Assembly: GCA_963731285.1 (NCBI GenBank)
Contig: CAVSUR010000017.1
Span: 1-64,000, forward strand
Reading direction: 5' to 3'
DNA from: CAVSUR01 sp963731285
GTDB taxonomy: Bacteria; Actinomycetota; Actinomycetes; Streptosporangiales; Streptosporangiaceae
Length of the DNA: 64,000 nt
A program made the position numbers and the translations under genes. The notes under the pieces are model-generated. The model ran no database searches. It worked only from the letters and a program-made list of their open reading frames with translations, and was not told the origin of the DNA. Positions 49,536-58,246 of the stretch are shown here, piece by piece; the first letter of the stretch is position 1, and each line of letters starts with the position of its first letter.

Positions 49536-50339
49536 GTGACATTGACGGGCCGGGCGTTTTCGGACGACACCGCCGCCGCCGCGGTCCGGCGGCGGCGCGT
49601 CGTCCTGACCGCGGGAGCGATCACGCTGACCAGCGTTGTGGCGCCGCGGCTGCTGTCCGCGCCGGGCGCCCATGCGGCCGCGGTCCGGCGCCCGGCAGGC
49701 CCTCCGCCGGTCCGGCATGAGCGGTCCGGGCATCGCATCCCTGACTACCCGCACGACCGGCCGCTGTACTACGTCGACGCCGCGGACCGCGCGATCGCGC
49801 TGACGATCGACGACGGCCCTGATCCGGTGTACACCCCGCAGGTGCTGCGGTTGCTGGCGCTGTACCGCGTGACCGCGACGTTCTCGATGATCGGCCTGAA
49901 CGTGGCGGCCTATCCGGAGCTGGCCAGGGCGGTCGCGCAGGCCGGCCACCATATCGCCAATCACACCTGGACCCACGCCAACCTCGCGCAGCTGCCGGTG
50001 CATAGCGTGCAGACCGAGCTCACCCGCGCCAGCGAGAGCATCCACGCGGCGGTCGGCTCGGCCCCGGCCCTGTTCCGGGCGCCCTACGGGTCCTGGTCGG
50101 CCGCGGTGATCAGGCAGTGCGAGCGCATGAAGATGGTGCCGGTGGACTGGTCGGTCGACCCGCGCGACTGGTCCCGGCCGGGCACCAGGAGCATCATCGC
50201 CACGATCATGCGCGAGACCGGGCCCGGATCGATCATTCTGGAGCACGATGGCGGCGGTAACCGGTCGGAGACGGTGGCGGCGCTGGGAGTCGTGCTGCCC
50301 TGGCTGCTGCAGCGAGGCTACCGGTTCGTCGCGGTGTGA
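49536..50339 (+). CDS. Tat-exported polysaccharide deacetylase (CE4/NodB)
   Basis: 267 residues. A twin-arginine-like signal (VRRRRVVLTAGAITLTSVVA) leads to a NodB domain: metal-binding Asp pair in ALTIDDGPDPVYTP, His pair in NHTWTHANLAQL, FRAPYGSWSAAV, VPVDWSVDPRDWSRPG and ILEHDGGGNRSET. It should remove N-acetyl groups from peptidoglycan or another extracellular polymer. GTG 49536 is the first start compatible with the signal. Confidence 0.88.
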   Translation: MTLTGRAFSDDTAAAAVRRRRVVLTAGAITLTSVVAPRLLSAPGAHAAAVRRPAGPPPVRHERSGHRIPDYPHDRPLYYVDAADRAIALTIDDGPDPVYTPQVLRLLALYRVTATFSMIGLNVAAYPELARAVAQAGHHIANHTWTHANLAQLPVHSVQTELTRASESIHAAVGSAPALFRAPYGSWSAAVIRQCERMKMVPVDWSVDPRDWSRPGTRSIIATIMRETGPGSIILEHDGGGNRSETVAALGVVLPWLLQRGYRFVAV

Positions 50340-50491
50340 GTCGCGGTAAGGAGGATGTCGCGGATCGCCGGTTCTTCCGGCGGCCGCGGCGTATCGGCGC
50401 ATGCCGTCCCGGCTGCTAGGGTCTGTCTTCCGGCGGCCGGGCCCGGTCTGTGCCGGCCGTCCTGCCGCTTTGCGTTCCAGGAGTTAGTGCC

Positions 50492-51304
50492 GTGGCCCTG
50501 CGCTTCAACCCGCCGCCCGGATGGCCGCCAGTCCCCGAGGGCTTCACCCCGCAGCCGGGCTGGCAGCCGGATCCGGCCTGGCCGCCGCCGCCTCCCGGCT
50601 GGCAGCTGTGGGTCGATGACCCGCCGCCCCCGGGCGCCGGCTATGGCGCGAACATGCCGTACGGCGGATACGGGTCGCCGGCGCAGCCGGCGACCACCAG
50701 CGGCTTCGCGATCGCCGCGCTCGTGTTCGGCCTGATCGGCGGCGTCGTGCTCAGCCTGATCTTCGGCATCGTCGCGCTGGTGCGGATCCGCACCAGCGGC
50801 CAGCGCGGCCGCGGCCTGGCCATCGCCGGCCTGGTCCTGTCGGGAGTCTGGATCGTCATCATCGGCGCTCTCATCGCGGTAGCCGTCACCACTGGCGGCG
50901 GCGGCACGGCCATGTCGGCCTCGGCCGGCAAGGTGACTCAGCGCGGCAGCGTGGGTGTTTTCTCGCTGGCTGTCGGGGACTGCTTCAACAACCCGGCCGG
51001 CCCGCAGAACGTCTCCTCGGTGACCGCACTGCCGTGCACCCAGCCGCACGACGCCCAGGTGTACGCCCGGTTCAACCTCACCGGCTCCAGCCCCGGCTAT
51101 CCGGGGGCGGCCGCGGTCACCAGGCTGGCCGGCACCGGCTGCAATGCCCGGGTCAGCGTCGTGGACAAGACCAAGGTGACCAGGGGCATGCGGATCCACT
51201 ACCTCTACCCAGAGGCGGACTCGTGGGCTGGCGGCAACCGGACCGTGGACTGCCTGGCCGTCAGCCCGACGGACAATCTGACCGGCTCGGTGCTGAAGCC
51301 CTGA
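50492..51304 (+). CDS. DUF4190 / septum-formation-type membrane protein
   Basis: From GTG 50492 (CAGGAG upstream) it begins VALRFNPPPGWPPVPEGFTP followed by Pro/Trp repeats (GWQPDPAWPPPPPGWQLWV). A DUF4190 pair of helices follows (FAIAALVFGLIGGVVLSLIF, RGLAIAGLVLSGVWIVIIG), then an extracellular domain with VGDCFNN...VTALPCTQPHDAQVYARF, as in actinobacterial septum-formation proteins. Four cysteines in the outer domain suggest disulfides. Function is probably linked to the cell envelope. Confidence 0.8.
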   Translation: MALRFNPPPGWPPVPEGFTPQPGWQPDPAWPPPPPGWQLWVDDPPPPGAGYGANMPYGGYGSPAQPATTSGFAIAALVFGLIGGVVLSLIFGIVALVRIRTSGQRGRGLAIAGLVLSGVWIVIIGALIAVAVTTGGGGTAMSASAGKVTQRGSVGVFSLAVGDCFNNPAGPQNVSSVTALPCTQPHDAQVYARFNLTGSSPGYPGAAAVTRLAGTGCNARVSVVDKTKVTRGMRIHYLYPEADSWAGGNRTVDCLAVSPTDNLTGSVLKP

Positions 51305-52058
51305 CCACGGGGCGGCCCCGCCGCGTCCCCGGCCGGGGCGCAGCCGTGGCGTCCCCGCCCGCTCCGCCCGCCTGCGCGGCCATGCCGTCAAGCAGTGCGG
51401 TGAGCACCCGCGCCAGCGCAGGCCCGAAGTCAATACACAGATCAGCAAAGCCCGGCTCGGCCAGCACCTGCGCCACCGCCGGGCCCGGGTTGGCCATCGG
51501 CCAGGCGCCCGTGGTGAGAGGCCAGGTGACTCCGGCGACCTCGAACCCCTGCTCCGCCGTCAGGGCAGGCACGGCCGCGGTGACGATGCCGCCCAGCCGC
51601 GCGGTCTGCGCGAGGCTCGCGGCCTTGAACTCCCGGGCCGTCTCGACCGGGATGTTGCGCTCCAGGATCGTCGGCGCCGCGGCGATCAGCCCGCACAGCC
51701 GGCGCCGCCCGGCCAGGGTCTGCGCGATGGCGGCAGCCAGCCGCTGGCGCGGATCCAGGCTGGGCGCCCCGGCCGTCACCGGCCCGGCCAGCTCCGCCAG
51801 CTCATCGAGCCAGGCCGCCCAGTCGTCGGCCAGGACGGCCAGGAAGACAGCCTCGCGAGTGGGGAAATAGCGCACCACATTAGACTTGGCCAGCCCGACC
51901 CGCCGGGCGAGCTCGCGCAGGCTGATCTCGCCCAGTGGCAGCTCATCGAGCATCGCCGCTGCGGTGTCCAGGATCACCCGGCGCCGCTGCTCGCGCAGGG
52001 CCTCGCCGTCTATGCCGCGGCGCGGCGGGTCGAGCGGATGGAGCAGCTCAACGGGCAC
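51261..52058 (-). CDS. TetR-family regulator, start unclear
   Basis: The helix-turn-helix domain reads LREQRRRVILDTAAAMLDEL, PLGEISLRELARRVGLAKSN and VVRYFPTREAVFLAVLADDW. The ligand domain includes LCGLIAAAPTILERNIPVET and VTWPLTTGAWPMANPGPAVA. The stop is at 51261. No good start codon lies just before the helix-turn-helix; the frame stays open into DNA antisense to the SDR gene, and GTG 52058 is the nearest candidate. Its 3' end overlaps the preceding gene end by 44 bases. Normally such a gene is divergent from its SDR target with a promoter between, which is missing here. Confidence 0.7.
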   Translation of the reverse strand: MPVELLHPLDPPRRGIDGEALREQRRRVILDTAAAMLDELPLGEISLRELARRVGLAKSNVVRYFPTREAVFLAVLADDWAAWLDELAELAGPVTAGAPSLDPRQRLAAAIAQTLAGRRRLCGLIAAAPTILERNIPVETAREFKAASLAQTARLGGIVTAAVPALTAEQGFEVAGVTWPLTTGAWPMANPGPAVAQVLAEPGFADLCIDFGPALARVLTALLDGMAAQAGGAGGDATAAPRPGTRRGRPVVRASAPSRSDCPSG

Positions 52059-52742
52059 GGCATCACCGTGCTGCCCATGGACCTGACCGACGACGCGTCC
52101 ATGACCGCCGGGGTCAAGCAGGTAATCACGGCCAGCGGGCGGATCGATGTGCTGGTCAACAACGCCGGTTACGGCTCGTACGGGTCGGTGGAGGACGTCC
52201 CGCTGGCCGAGGCACGCCGTCAGTTCGAGGTCAACGTCTTCGGCCTGGCCCGGCTGATCCAGCTCGTCGTCCCGCAGATGCGCGAGCGGCGCAGCGGCCG
52301 CATCATCAACGTTTCCTCGATCGGCGGCAAGATCTACGAGCCGCTCGGCGCCTGGTATCACGCCACCAAGTTCGCGGTGGAGCGCCTGTCCGACAGCCTG
52401 CGGGTCGAGCTGCGGCCGTTCGGCATCGACGTGGTGATCATCGAGCCGGGGCCGACCCGCACCGAGTGGAACGCCATCTCGCGGCAGAACATGCTCGCCG
52501 CCTCGGCCGGCACCGCCTACGCGGGCCAGGCCCGGTCGGTGGCCCAGCGGCTGGAGTCCGCGGACGGGCCGCGCACCTCCTCCGGGCCTGAGGTAGTGGC
52601 CAGCAAGATCCTCACGGCCGCGACCGCGGAGCGTCCCCGGGCCCGTTATCCCGTCGGCCGGGGCGCGGGCACGATCATGCGGGCTCGCCGGGTGCTGCCC
52701 GACCGCGCGCTCGACGCGGTCATCTCCCGCGCTTTCCAGTAG
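52038..52742 (+). CDS. Short-chain dehydrogenase/reductase lacking its N-terminal NAD-binding motif
   Basis: SDR motifs present: MDLTDDASMTAGVKQVI, DVLVNNAGYGSYGSVEDV (NNAG), INVSSIGGKIYEPLGAWYHA, TKFAVERLSDSLRVELRPFG (YxxxK) and IEPGPTRTEWN. The frame upstream of ATG 52038 still reads LLAQGLAVYAAARRVER, matching SDR residues about 22-40. Before about 51,985 the match stops, and the TGxxxGIG cofactor loop and start codon are absent. That point is also where the TetR gene on the other strand begins. A deletion or assembly collapse of about 100 coding bases plus the promoter is likely, so the protein should not bind NAD(P) as written. Confidence 0.75.
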   Translation: MEQLNGHGITVLPMDLTDDASMTAGVKQVITASGRIDVLVNNAGYGSYGSVEDVPLAEARRQFEVNVFGLARLIQLVVPQMRERRSGRIINVSSIGGKIYEPLGAWYHATKFAVERLSDSLRVELRPFGIDVVIIEPGPTRTEWNAISRQNMLAASAGTAYAGQARSVAQRLESADGPRTSSGPEVVASKILTAATAERPRARYPVGRGAGTIMRARRVLPDRALDAVISRAFQ

Positions 52743-52920
52743 CCCCGCGGGGCGTGGGACGGGCGGGGTTAGCTGCTGTGCGCGGCGTCGGTAGAGTCGG
52801 AGCGCGGGCCGGAGCCGGCCCGGCCCGGTGTCCGCCGGGCGGCCGGCCAGCCGCAGGCCGACGTGCGGCCGCGGCGGCCTGGCCGCGCATCAGCCATGAA
52901 CCTGCAGCGAGGGAGCGCTC

Positions 52921-54333
52921 ATGGACGTGCCCGGATACATCGGCGAGAACGCGCCCGGCTTCTTCGCCGCGCTGAAGCAGTGGCTGGCGATTCCGTCGAT
53001 CTCGGCCGATCCGGCGCATCATGGCGACGTCCTGCGGTCGGCGCAGTGGCTGGCCGATTACCTGCGGGTCAGCGGGTTTCCCGAGACCGAGATCCTGCCG
53101 GCCGGGACCACGCAGCCGGGCCTGCCCGCGGTGTTCGCGCACTGGCCCGCCGCCGACCCGGCGGCTCCGGTCGTGCTGGTCTACGGCCATCACGACGTCC
53201 AGCCGGTCGAGCCGCTGGGCGAATGGTCATCGCCGCCATTCGAGCCCGCCGAGCGGGACGGCCAGCTGCTCGGCCGCGGTGCCTCCGACGACAAGGGCCA
53301 GGTGCTGTTTCACGCGCTTGGCACCCGGGCGCTGCTGGCCAGTACGGGCGCCGCGGCGCCGCCGGTGACGCTCAAGCTGCTGATCGAGGGCGAGGAAGAG
53401 TCGGGCTCGCCGAATTTCGCCGCGCTACTGCGCGCGCACCGCGACCGTCTGGCCTGCGATGTCATCGTCGTTTCGGACACCACCATGTGGGCGGCCGACG
53501 TGCCGTCCATGTGCGTCGGCATGCGCGGCGTGATCGACGCGCAGATCGACGTCACCGGTCCCGAGCGGGACCTGCACTCCGGCTCCTTCGGCGGCGGCGT
53601 GCCCAACCCGCTGCACGCCCTGGCCGGGCTGCTGGCCGGCCTGCACGACGCCCGCGGCCGGGTCACGCTGCCCGGCTTCTATGATGACGTCGCCGAGCTG
53701 CCGGCGGCCGAGCGGGAGCTGCTCGCGCGACTGCCATTTGACGAGAAATCCTGGCTGGCCGAGGCGGGCAACAGCGGCGCGGCCTACGGCGAGGCCGGGT
53801 TCAGCACGCTGGAGCGGATCTGGGCCCGGCCGACGGCCGAGGTCAACGGCATGTGGGGTGGCCACACCGGGGCCGGCGGCAAGACGATCATCCCGCGCGA
53901 CGCGCACGCCAAGCTGTCGTTCCGGCTGGTCGCGGGCCAGGAGCCCGGCGCGGTGGCCGACTCGCTGCGGCGCTACGTAGCGCAGCGCACGCCGCCGGGC
54001 GTGACCGCCGCGGTGAGCGTCAGCGGCCCCGGCGTGCGAGCCTCATCCGCGCCGACCGACTCGGCCGCGGTGCGCGCGGGCCGGACGGCGATGGAGCGCG
54101 CGTTCGGGCGCGAGGTGCTGTTCACCCGCGAGGGCGGCAGCGGACCTGAGGCCGACCTGACCGAGATACTCGGCGCGCCGCTGCTATTCATCGCGGTGGG
54201 GCTGGACTCCGACCGGATTCACGCCCCGAACGAGAAGGTCGAGATGCCGCTGCTCCTCAAGGGCGCGGAGACGGCCGCCTACTTGTGGGACGAGCTGGCG
54301 GCGGCGGCCGCTGACCTGACGGCAGGCCGATGA
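52921..54333 (+). CDS. M20-family dipeptidase
   Basis: 470 residues, zinc dipeptidase of the PepV/CNDP type. Metal and catalytic sites: VLVYGHHDVQPVEPLGEW, LLGRGASDDKGQVLFHAL, LLIEGEEESGSPNF and the late ligand in DRIHAPNEKVEMPLL. The lid (dimerisation) domain reads GVIDAQIDVTGPERDLHSG and GMWGGHTGAGGKTIIPRDAH. Start ATG 52921 is preceded by GCGAGGGAG. Its TGA overlaps nudC (ATGA), so they are co-translated. Confidence 0.92.
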   Translation: MDVPGYIGENAPGFFAALKQWLAIPSISADPAHHGDVLRSAQWLADYLRVSGFPETEILPAGTTQPGLPAVFAHWPAADPAAPVVLVYGHHDVQPVEPLGEWSSPPFEPAERDGQLLGRGASDDKGQVLFHALGTRALLASTGAAAPPVTLKLLIEGEEESGSPNFAALLRAHRDRLACDVIVVSDTTMWAADVPSMCVGMRGVIDAQIDVTGPERDLHSGSFGGGVPNPLHALAGLLAGLHDARGRVTLPGFYDDVAELPAAERELLARLPFDEKSWLAEAGNSGAAYGEAGFSTLERIWARPTAEVNGMWGGHTGAGGKTIIPRDAHAKLSFRLVAGQEPGAVADSLRRYVAQRTPPGVTAAVSVSGPGVRASSAPTDSAAVRAGRTAMERAFGREVLFTREGGSGPEADLTEILGAPLLFIAVGLDSDRIHAPNEKVEMPLLLKGAETAAYLWDELAAAAADLTAGR

Positions 54334-55247
54334 GCGAGGTCCCGCACCCGCTGGGCGGGCTGGCGCTGGCCCGGGGCGAGGTGGACCGCGCTACCCACCG
54401 CAGGACCGACCAGGGATGGCTGGCAGCGGCGTGGGCCGAACCCCGCACCAGGGTCCTGATGGTCGACGACGGCCGGGCGCTGATCACGCAGACCGCCGCG
54501 GGCGCCGAGCTGGTGCTGCTGCCGTCCGGGCAGGCACCGGGCGGGCTGCGGATGCTGCTGGGCGTCGACGCCGGCGGCACGGCGTTCTTCGCGGTCATGG
54601 GCCCGCTGGCCGACGGCGGGCCGGCCGCGCGCCCGGCTAGCCTGCGCGAGGCCGGCCCGCTGCTGTCCGACCGGGATGCGGGACTGATGACGCACGCGGT
54701 GGCGCTGTCCAACTGGCACGCGGTGTTCGTGCACTGCCCGCGCTGCGGCACAGTGACCAGGCCGCAGGCGGCCGGCTACTCGCGGCGCTGCCCGCGCGAT
54801 GGTAGCGAGCACTTCCCGAAGGTCGATCCGGCCATGATCGTGCTGGTCACTGACCCCGATGACCGGGCCCTGCTGGCCCGCAACGCCCAGTGGCCGCAGC
54901 ACCGGGTGTCCATCCTGGCCGGGTTCGTGGAGGCCGGCGAGTCCGGCGAGCAGGCCGTGGTGCGCGAGGTGCGGGAGGAGACCGGCCTCGCGGTCAGCGC
55001 GATCGAGTACCTGGGCAGCCAGCCGTGGCCGATGCCGCAGAGCCTGATGCTCGGGTACCGGGCCCGGGCCGAGGGCGGCCAGCAGATCACGGTCGATGCG
55101 GACGAGATCGCGGAGGCGGACTGGTACAGCCGGGCCGGCCTGCGCACGGCCATCGACACCGGGCGGATCAGGCTGCCGCCGCCGGTCTCGATCGCGCACC
55201 GGATCATCGAGTCCTGGTACGGCGCCGAGCTGCCCGGGTCCTGGTAG
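54330..55247 (+). CDS. nudC: NAD+ diphosphatase / RNA deNADding enzyme NudC
   Basis: Hydrolyses NAD(H) and removes NAD caps from RNA. The Nudix box is GFVEAGESGEQAVVREVREE followed by TGL, preceded by HFPKVDPAMIVLV, and the NudC signature SQPWPMPQSLML follows. The zinc ribbon is incomplete: the first pair is CPRCG, but the second reads CPRDG, with Asp in place of the last Cys. 305 residues. The location after adnAB agrees with Rv3199c. Confidence 0.92.
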   Translation: MSEVPHPLGGLALARGEVDRATHRRTDQGWLAAAWAEPRTRVLMVDDGRALITQTAAGAELVLLPSGQAPGGLRMLLGVDAGGTAFFAVMGPLADGGPAARPASLREAGPLLSDRDAGLMTHAVALSNWHAVFVHCPRCGTVTRPQAAGYSRRCPRDGSEHFPKVDPAMIVLVTDPDDRALLARNAQWPQHRVSILAGFVEAGESGEQAVVREVREETGLAVSAIEYLGSQPWPMPQSLMLGYRARAEGGQQITVDADEIAEADWYSRAGLRTAIDTGRIRLPPPVSIAHRIIESWYGAELPGSW

Positions 55248-55257
55248 CCGCCGGGCC

Positions 55258-55318
55258 GAGCCCGCCCGCGGCGCGAACCCGCCCGCGGCGCCGAACCCGC
55301 CCGCGGCGCCGGACCCGC
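55258..55318. repeat. 17-18 bp tandem repeat, about three and a half copies
   Basis: The unit G(A/G)(A/G)CCCGCCCGCGGCGCC follows itself three times and then decays (GGACCCGCGCGGCC). It fills the space between the convergent nudC and LLM oxidoreductase genes and contains self-complementary GCGGCGC/CCGCGGC cores, so it may also fold as a bidirectional terminator. Confidence 0.7.
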
Positions 55319-55330
55319 GCGGCCGGCGGG

Positions 55331-56293
55331 CTAGCCGGGCGCCAGATCCCGGATCGTCTGGGCCACGTCGGCGCCGGGCGGCGGCACGAGCGCGATCACC
55401 GGGACGTCGATCCCGTTCGCCTGGTACTGCGCGACCCGCTCCCGGCACGCTGCGGCCGGCCCGTGCACGACCAGGTCGTCGACCACCTCGTCCGGCACGG
55501 CCGCGAGGGCGCCCCGCCGGTCGCCCGCCGCCCACGCGGCCTGCATCGGGGCCAGCAGCTCGCCCCGGCCCAGCCACTCCTGGAACGCCGCGTAGGCCGG
55601 GACAGTGAGATAGGCGGCGATCATCCGGCGGCCGATGGTCCGGGCCAGGGCCGCGTCGGCAGTCGGGCAGACGAAGATGCGCGCGATCAGCTCGCAGCCC
55701 GGCCCCGCGGCCGCCGCCACCGTCGGCGCGTCGGCCGGGGCCAGCCAGTTCGTGATGGCCGCGCCGGCTTCCCGCCCGGCCAGCGCGAGCATCTGCGGGC
55801 GCAGCGCGGCCAGCGCCAGCGCCGGCGGGACCGCGGGCGGCGCCTCCAGCCGGAAGCCGTCGACCGCGAAGGTCCGGTAGCGCTCGCTGACCTTCTCGCC
55901 TGCTAGCGCCGCCCGCAAGAACCGCAGCATGTCCGCCGCACGCTGGTAGGGCTGCTCGAAGGCGATGCCGTTCCACCGCTGCACCACGGCCGGGGACGAG
56001 GTGCCCACGCCCAGCACGAACCGGCCGGGGGCCAGGTCGGCCAGCGTCGCCGCGCTCATGGCCAGCGTGCCGGGACCGCGGGTGAACACCGGCGCGATCG
56101 CGGTGCCGAGGCGCAGCCGCGGCGCCCACTGGGAGGCCAGCACCAGCGGCGTGAACGCATCGGCGCCGTTCACTTCCGCCGACCAGGCGTCGGTAAAGCC
56201 CAGGCCGGGCAGCCCGGCGATGGCCTCGCGCTGCCCGGCCAGCGAGCTGCCCGGCAACGGCAGCGTGATGCCCCAGCGCCGCGGTTCGCTCAT
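55331..56293 (-). CDS. LLM-class (F420-dependent type) oxidoreductase
   Basis: 320 residues of the luciferase-like monooxygenase fold: MSEPRRWGITLPLPGSSLAG, LGFTDAWSAEVNGADAFTPL, LRLGTAIAPVFTRGPGTLAM, LADLAPGRFVLGVGTSSPAV and GIAFEQPYQRAADMLRFLRA. These fit actinobacterial F420-dependent members; the substrate is unknown. ATG 56293 has GGAAGGGA a few bases upstream. Confidence 0.88.
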   Translation of the reverse strand: MSEPRRWGITLPLPGSSLAGQREAIAGLPGLGFTDAWSAEVNGADAFTPLVLASQWAPRLRLGTAIAPVFTRGPGTLAMSAATLADLAPGRFVLGVGTSSPAVVQRWNGIAFEQPYQRAADMLRFLRAALAGEKVSERYRTFAVDGFRLEAPPAVPPALALAALRPQMLALAGREAGAAITNWLAPADAPTVAAAAGPGCELIARIFVCPTADAALARTIGRRMIAAYLTVPAYAAFQEWLGRGELLAPMQAAWAAGDRRGALAAVPDEVVDDLVVHGPAAACRERVAQYQANGIDVPVIALVPPPGADVAQTIRDLAPG

Positions 56294-56599
56294 CCGGATC
56301 CCTTCCGTCCCGCCGTGGTGCACCGATGCTTTCACGACCGGGGGAAACGGGCCGCGACCCGGGCCCGGTCCGGCCGTGCCGCCGTGCCTTCGGCCGTGCC
56401 ATCCGGGCCTTTGGCCGCGCTGATGGTCGGCAACAACCGGCTGGCCGGCTCCGGCCCGATCTGCATCGGCTGCCATTGCCTGATCCTGCCGCGGTGCCGC
56501 CCGGGGCCACCAGGGGACGGCGCGCTGCGGTCGGCGCCGCGGGCACTCCCCGGGCCGAGTGACGGCGCCAGCGGCAGGCGGTCGCTCGTCCTGCACTAC
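56294..56599. other. Gap between LLM oxidoreductase and TetR genes
   Basis: About 305 bases with no gene that I can support; open frames here are Pro/Arg-rich and lack domains. No clear operator or terminator was seen. Confidence 0.45.
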
Positions 56600-57388
56600 T
56601 CAGGGCAGGAGCTGCCCGGCTCCCGGCAGGCCCATGAAGTCCGCCATCTGCTCCGCCGCGTAGCCGAAGAAGGCGTCGGCCGGGTCGGCGCTGCCGACCA
56701 GCTGCCCGAAGAGCTCCAGGCTCACCATGCCGAACAGCTGCGTCCACCCCATCAGCCCCCGTGCCATCATCTCGGCCGGCACGCCGGGAGCGATAGCCGC
56801 GGCCACCGCCGCCGCCTGGCCGGCGAGCGGCTCGGGCAGCGCCTCGCCCGGGCCGGCGCCGTCGCGCGCTTGCCGCGCCGCGCCGGTCCCGCCGCGCCCC
56901 TCCCGCGCCGCACCGTCCGGCCGGCCCGCTCGCGCCGCGCCGTTCGCGTGCGCGTCAGCCAGCAGGCCGCCGAGCACGACCGCGACCCGGGCGGCCGGGG
57001 TGACCGTCTCCCGCGGCGCGACGTAGCCGGGCACCGGCGAGCCGTAGATCAGCGCGTACTCGTGCGGATGCGCCAGCGCCCAGCCGCGGACGGCCGCGCA
57101 GCAGGCGCGCCACCGGCCGCGGGCATCGGCACGGGGAAGCGCGCCGTCCGCCTGCTCAGCGGCCGCGCCGAGCGCGTCGTAGGCGTCGATGATCAGCGCG
57201 GTGAGCAGGTCGTCCCGGCTCGGGAAGTACCGGTACAGAGCCGAGGAGGCCATGCCGAGCGCGCGCGCCACGGCGCGCAGGGACAGCCGCTGGGCGCCTT
57301 CGGCGGCCAGCTGGCGCCGTGCCTCTTCCTTGATCTCTTGGCTGAGCTCGGCTCTGGCCCGGTCACGTGCGGTCCGCGGGGCGTTCAT
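56600..57388 (-). CDS. TetR-family regulator with WHG-type C-terminal domain
   Basis: 262 residues. The helix-turn-helix reads ARRQLAAEGAQRLSLRAVAR, ALGMASSALYRYFPSRDDLL. The ligand domain includes WALAHPHEYALIYGSPVPGY (the TetR_C WHG-like motif) and MMARGLMGWTQLFGMVSLEL. An Arg/Gly insert (residues ~170-205) is low complexity. ATG 57388. It is divergent from the deazaflavin oxidoreductase gene and likely represses it and itself through the repeats between them. Confidence 0.88.
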   Translation of the reverse strand: MNAPRTARDRARAELSQEIKEEARRQLAAEGAQRLSLRAVARALGMASSALYRYFPSRDDLLTALIIDAYDALGAAAEQADGALPRADARGRWRACCAAVRGWALAHPHEYALIYGSPVPGYVAPRETVTPAARVAVVLGGLLADAHANGAARAGRPDGAAREGRGGTGAARQARDGAGPGEALPEPLAGQAAAVAAAIAPGVPAEMMARGLMGWTQLFGMVSLELFGQLVGSADPADAFFGYAAEQMADFMGLPGAGQLLP

Positions 57389-57428
57389 GTTCTCAGCGTG
57401 GCATATATGCGAGCGGCGATCAATAATG

Positions 57429-57496
57429 AGAGCACTGCTCTTGACAGGCACGCGAATCTGCTGAAACACTGATCTCAATGCAGAGCACTGATCTCG
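57429..57496. promoter_or_regulatory. Candidate TetR operators (AGAGCACTG repeats)
   Basis: AGAGCACTGCTCT (57429-57441) is an inverted repeat with 5-base arms around ACT. A second copy of AGAGCACTG followed by ATCTC lies at 57483-57496. Both sit in the A/T-richer gap between the tetR start (57388) and the oxidoreductase start (57526), as expected for operators of the divergent pair. Confidence 0.45.
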
Positions 57497-57525
57497 AACC
57501 TGTCGGACGGTATCCGGAGGATCCC

Positions 57526-58017
57526 ATGAGCGACAACGTCCCCGCTTCCCCCAGCTCCACCCGCAACGTCCAGCCGGCGTCGGCGGCCGGCCGGACGGTC
57601 AACAACCTCTTCAACCGGTCAGTGGCCGCGCTGACCCGGGCCGGGGTCAGCATCTGGGGCAGCCGGGTGCTGGCCGTGCGCGGCCGGACCTCCGGCCAGT
57701 GGCGCACCACTCCGGTCAACCTGCTGCGCTACGAGGGCGGCGAGTACCTGGTTGCGCCGCGCGGACACACCCAGTGGGTGCGCAACCTGCGGGTGGCAGG
57801 CGGCGGCGAGCTGCGGGTCGGCCGCCGGGCCGATGCGTTCACCGCCACCGAGCTGGCCGACGCCGACAAGCCGGAGCTCCTGCGCGCCTACCTGCGGCGC
57901 TGGAAGCTTGAGGTCGGCGTCTTCTTCGACGGCGTGGACGCCAAGGCGCCCCGGGACAAGCTGCTGCAAATCGCCCCTGGCTACCCGGTCTTCAAGATCA
58001 CCAGAAAAGCACATTAG
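57526..58017 (+). CDS. Deazaflavin (F420)-dependent nitroreductase-family protein
   Basis: 163 residues of the Ddn split-barrel family: SVAALTRAGVSIWGSRVLAV, RTSGQWRTTPVNLLRYEGGE, LVAPRGHTQWVRNLRVAGGG and HPxFxxxR-like end GYPVFKIT. ATG 57526 (MSDNVPASP) follows GGAGG by 5 bases; an in-frame ATG at 57478 lies within the operator region and is less likely. Likely part of an F420-dependent detoxification response under the divergent TetR. Confidence 0.87.
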   Translation: MSDNVPASPSSTRNVQPASAAGRTVNNLFNRSVAALTRAGVSIWGSRVLAVRGRTSGQWRTTPVNLLRYEGGEYLVAPRGHTQWVRNLRVAGGGELRVGRRADAFTATELADADKPELLRAYLRRWKLEVGVFFDGVDAKAPRDKLLQIAPGYPVFKITRKAH

Positions 58018-58246
58018 CCGCAAAGGGGCCGCCATGTCGGTCGCCGCGGCCCGGTGGCCAGGCCCGGGCGCACCGGCGGCGGCACCAGCCGCCTCGCCGG
58101 CCTGCCGCAGGTCCGCCACAACCCGCCCGCTGGCCCGCCCATGGGCACCTGACCCGCTTGGTGGCCCGCCCATAGGGTCCGAGCCACCTCGCCGCCTGAG
58201 CGCGGCCGGGGCCAGCCTGTCCCACGGCTGCCTGGCCGAGCGCGGA

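Noticed and set aside
49536..50339. Deacetylase as part of a biosynthetic cluster
   Set aside because: Neighbouring genes (Nudix, septum-formation-type protein, TetR) are not biosynthetic and are on mixed strands.
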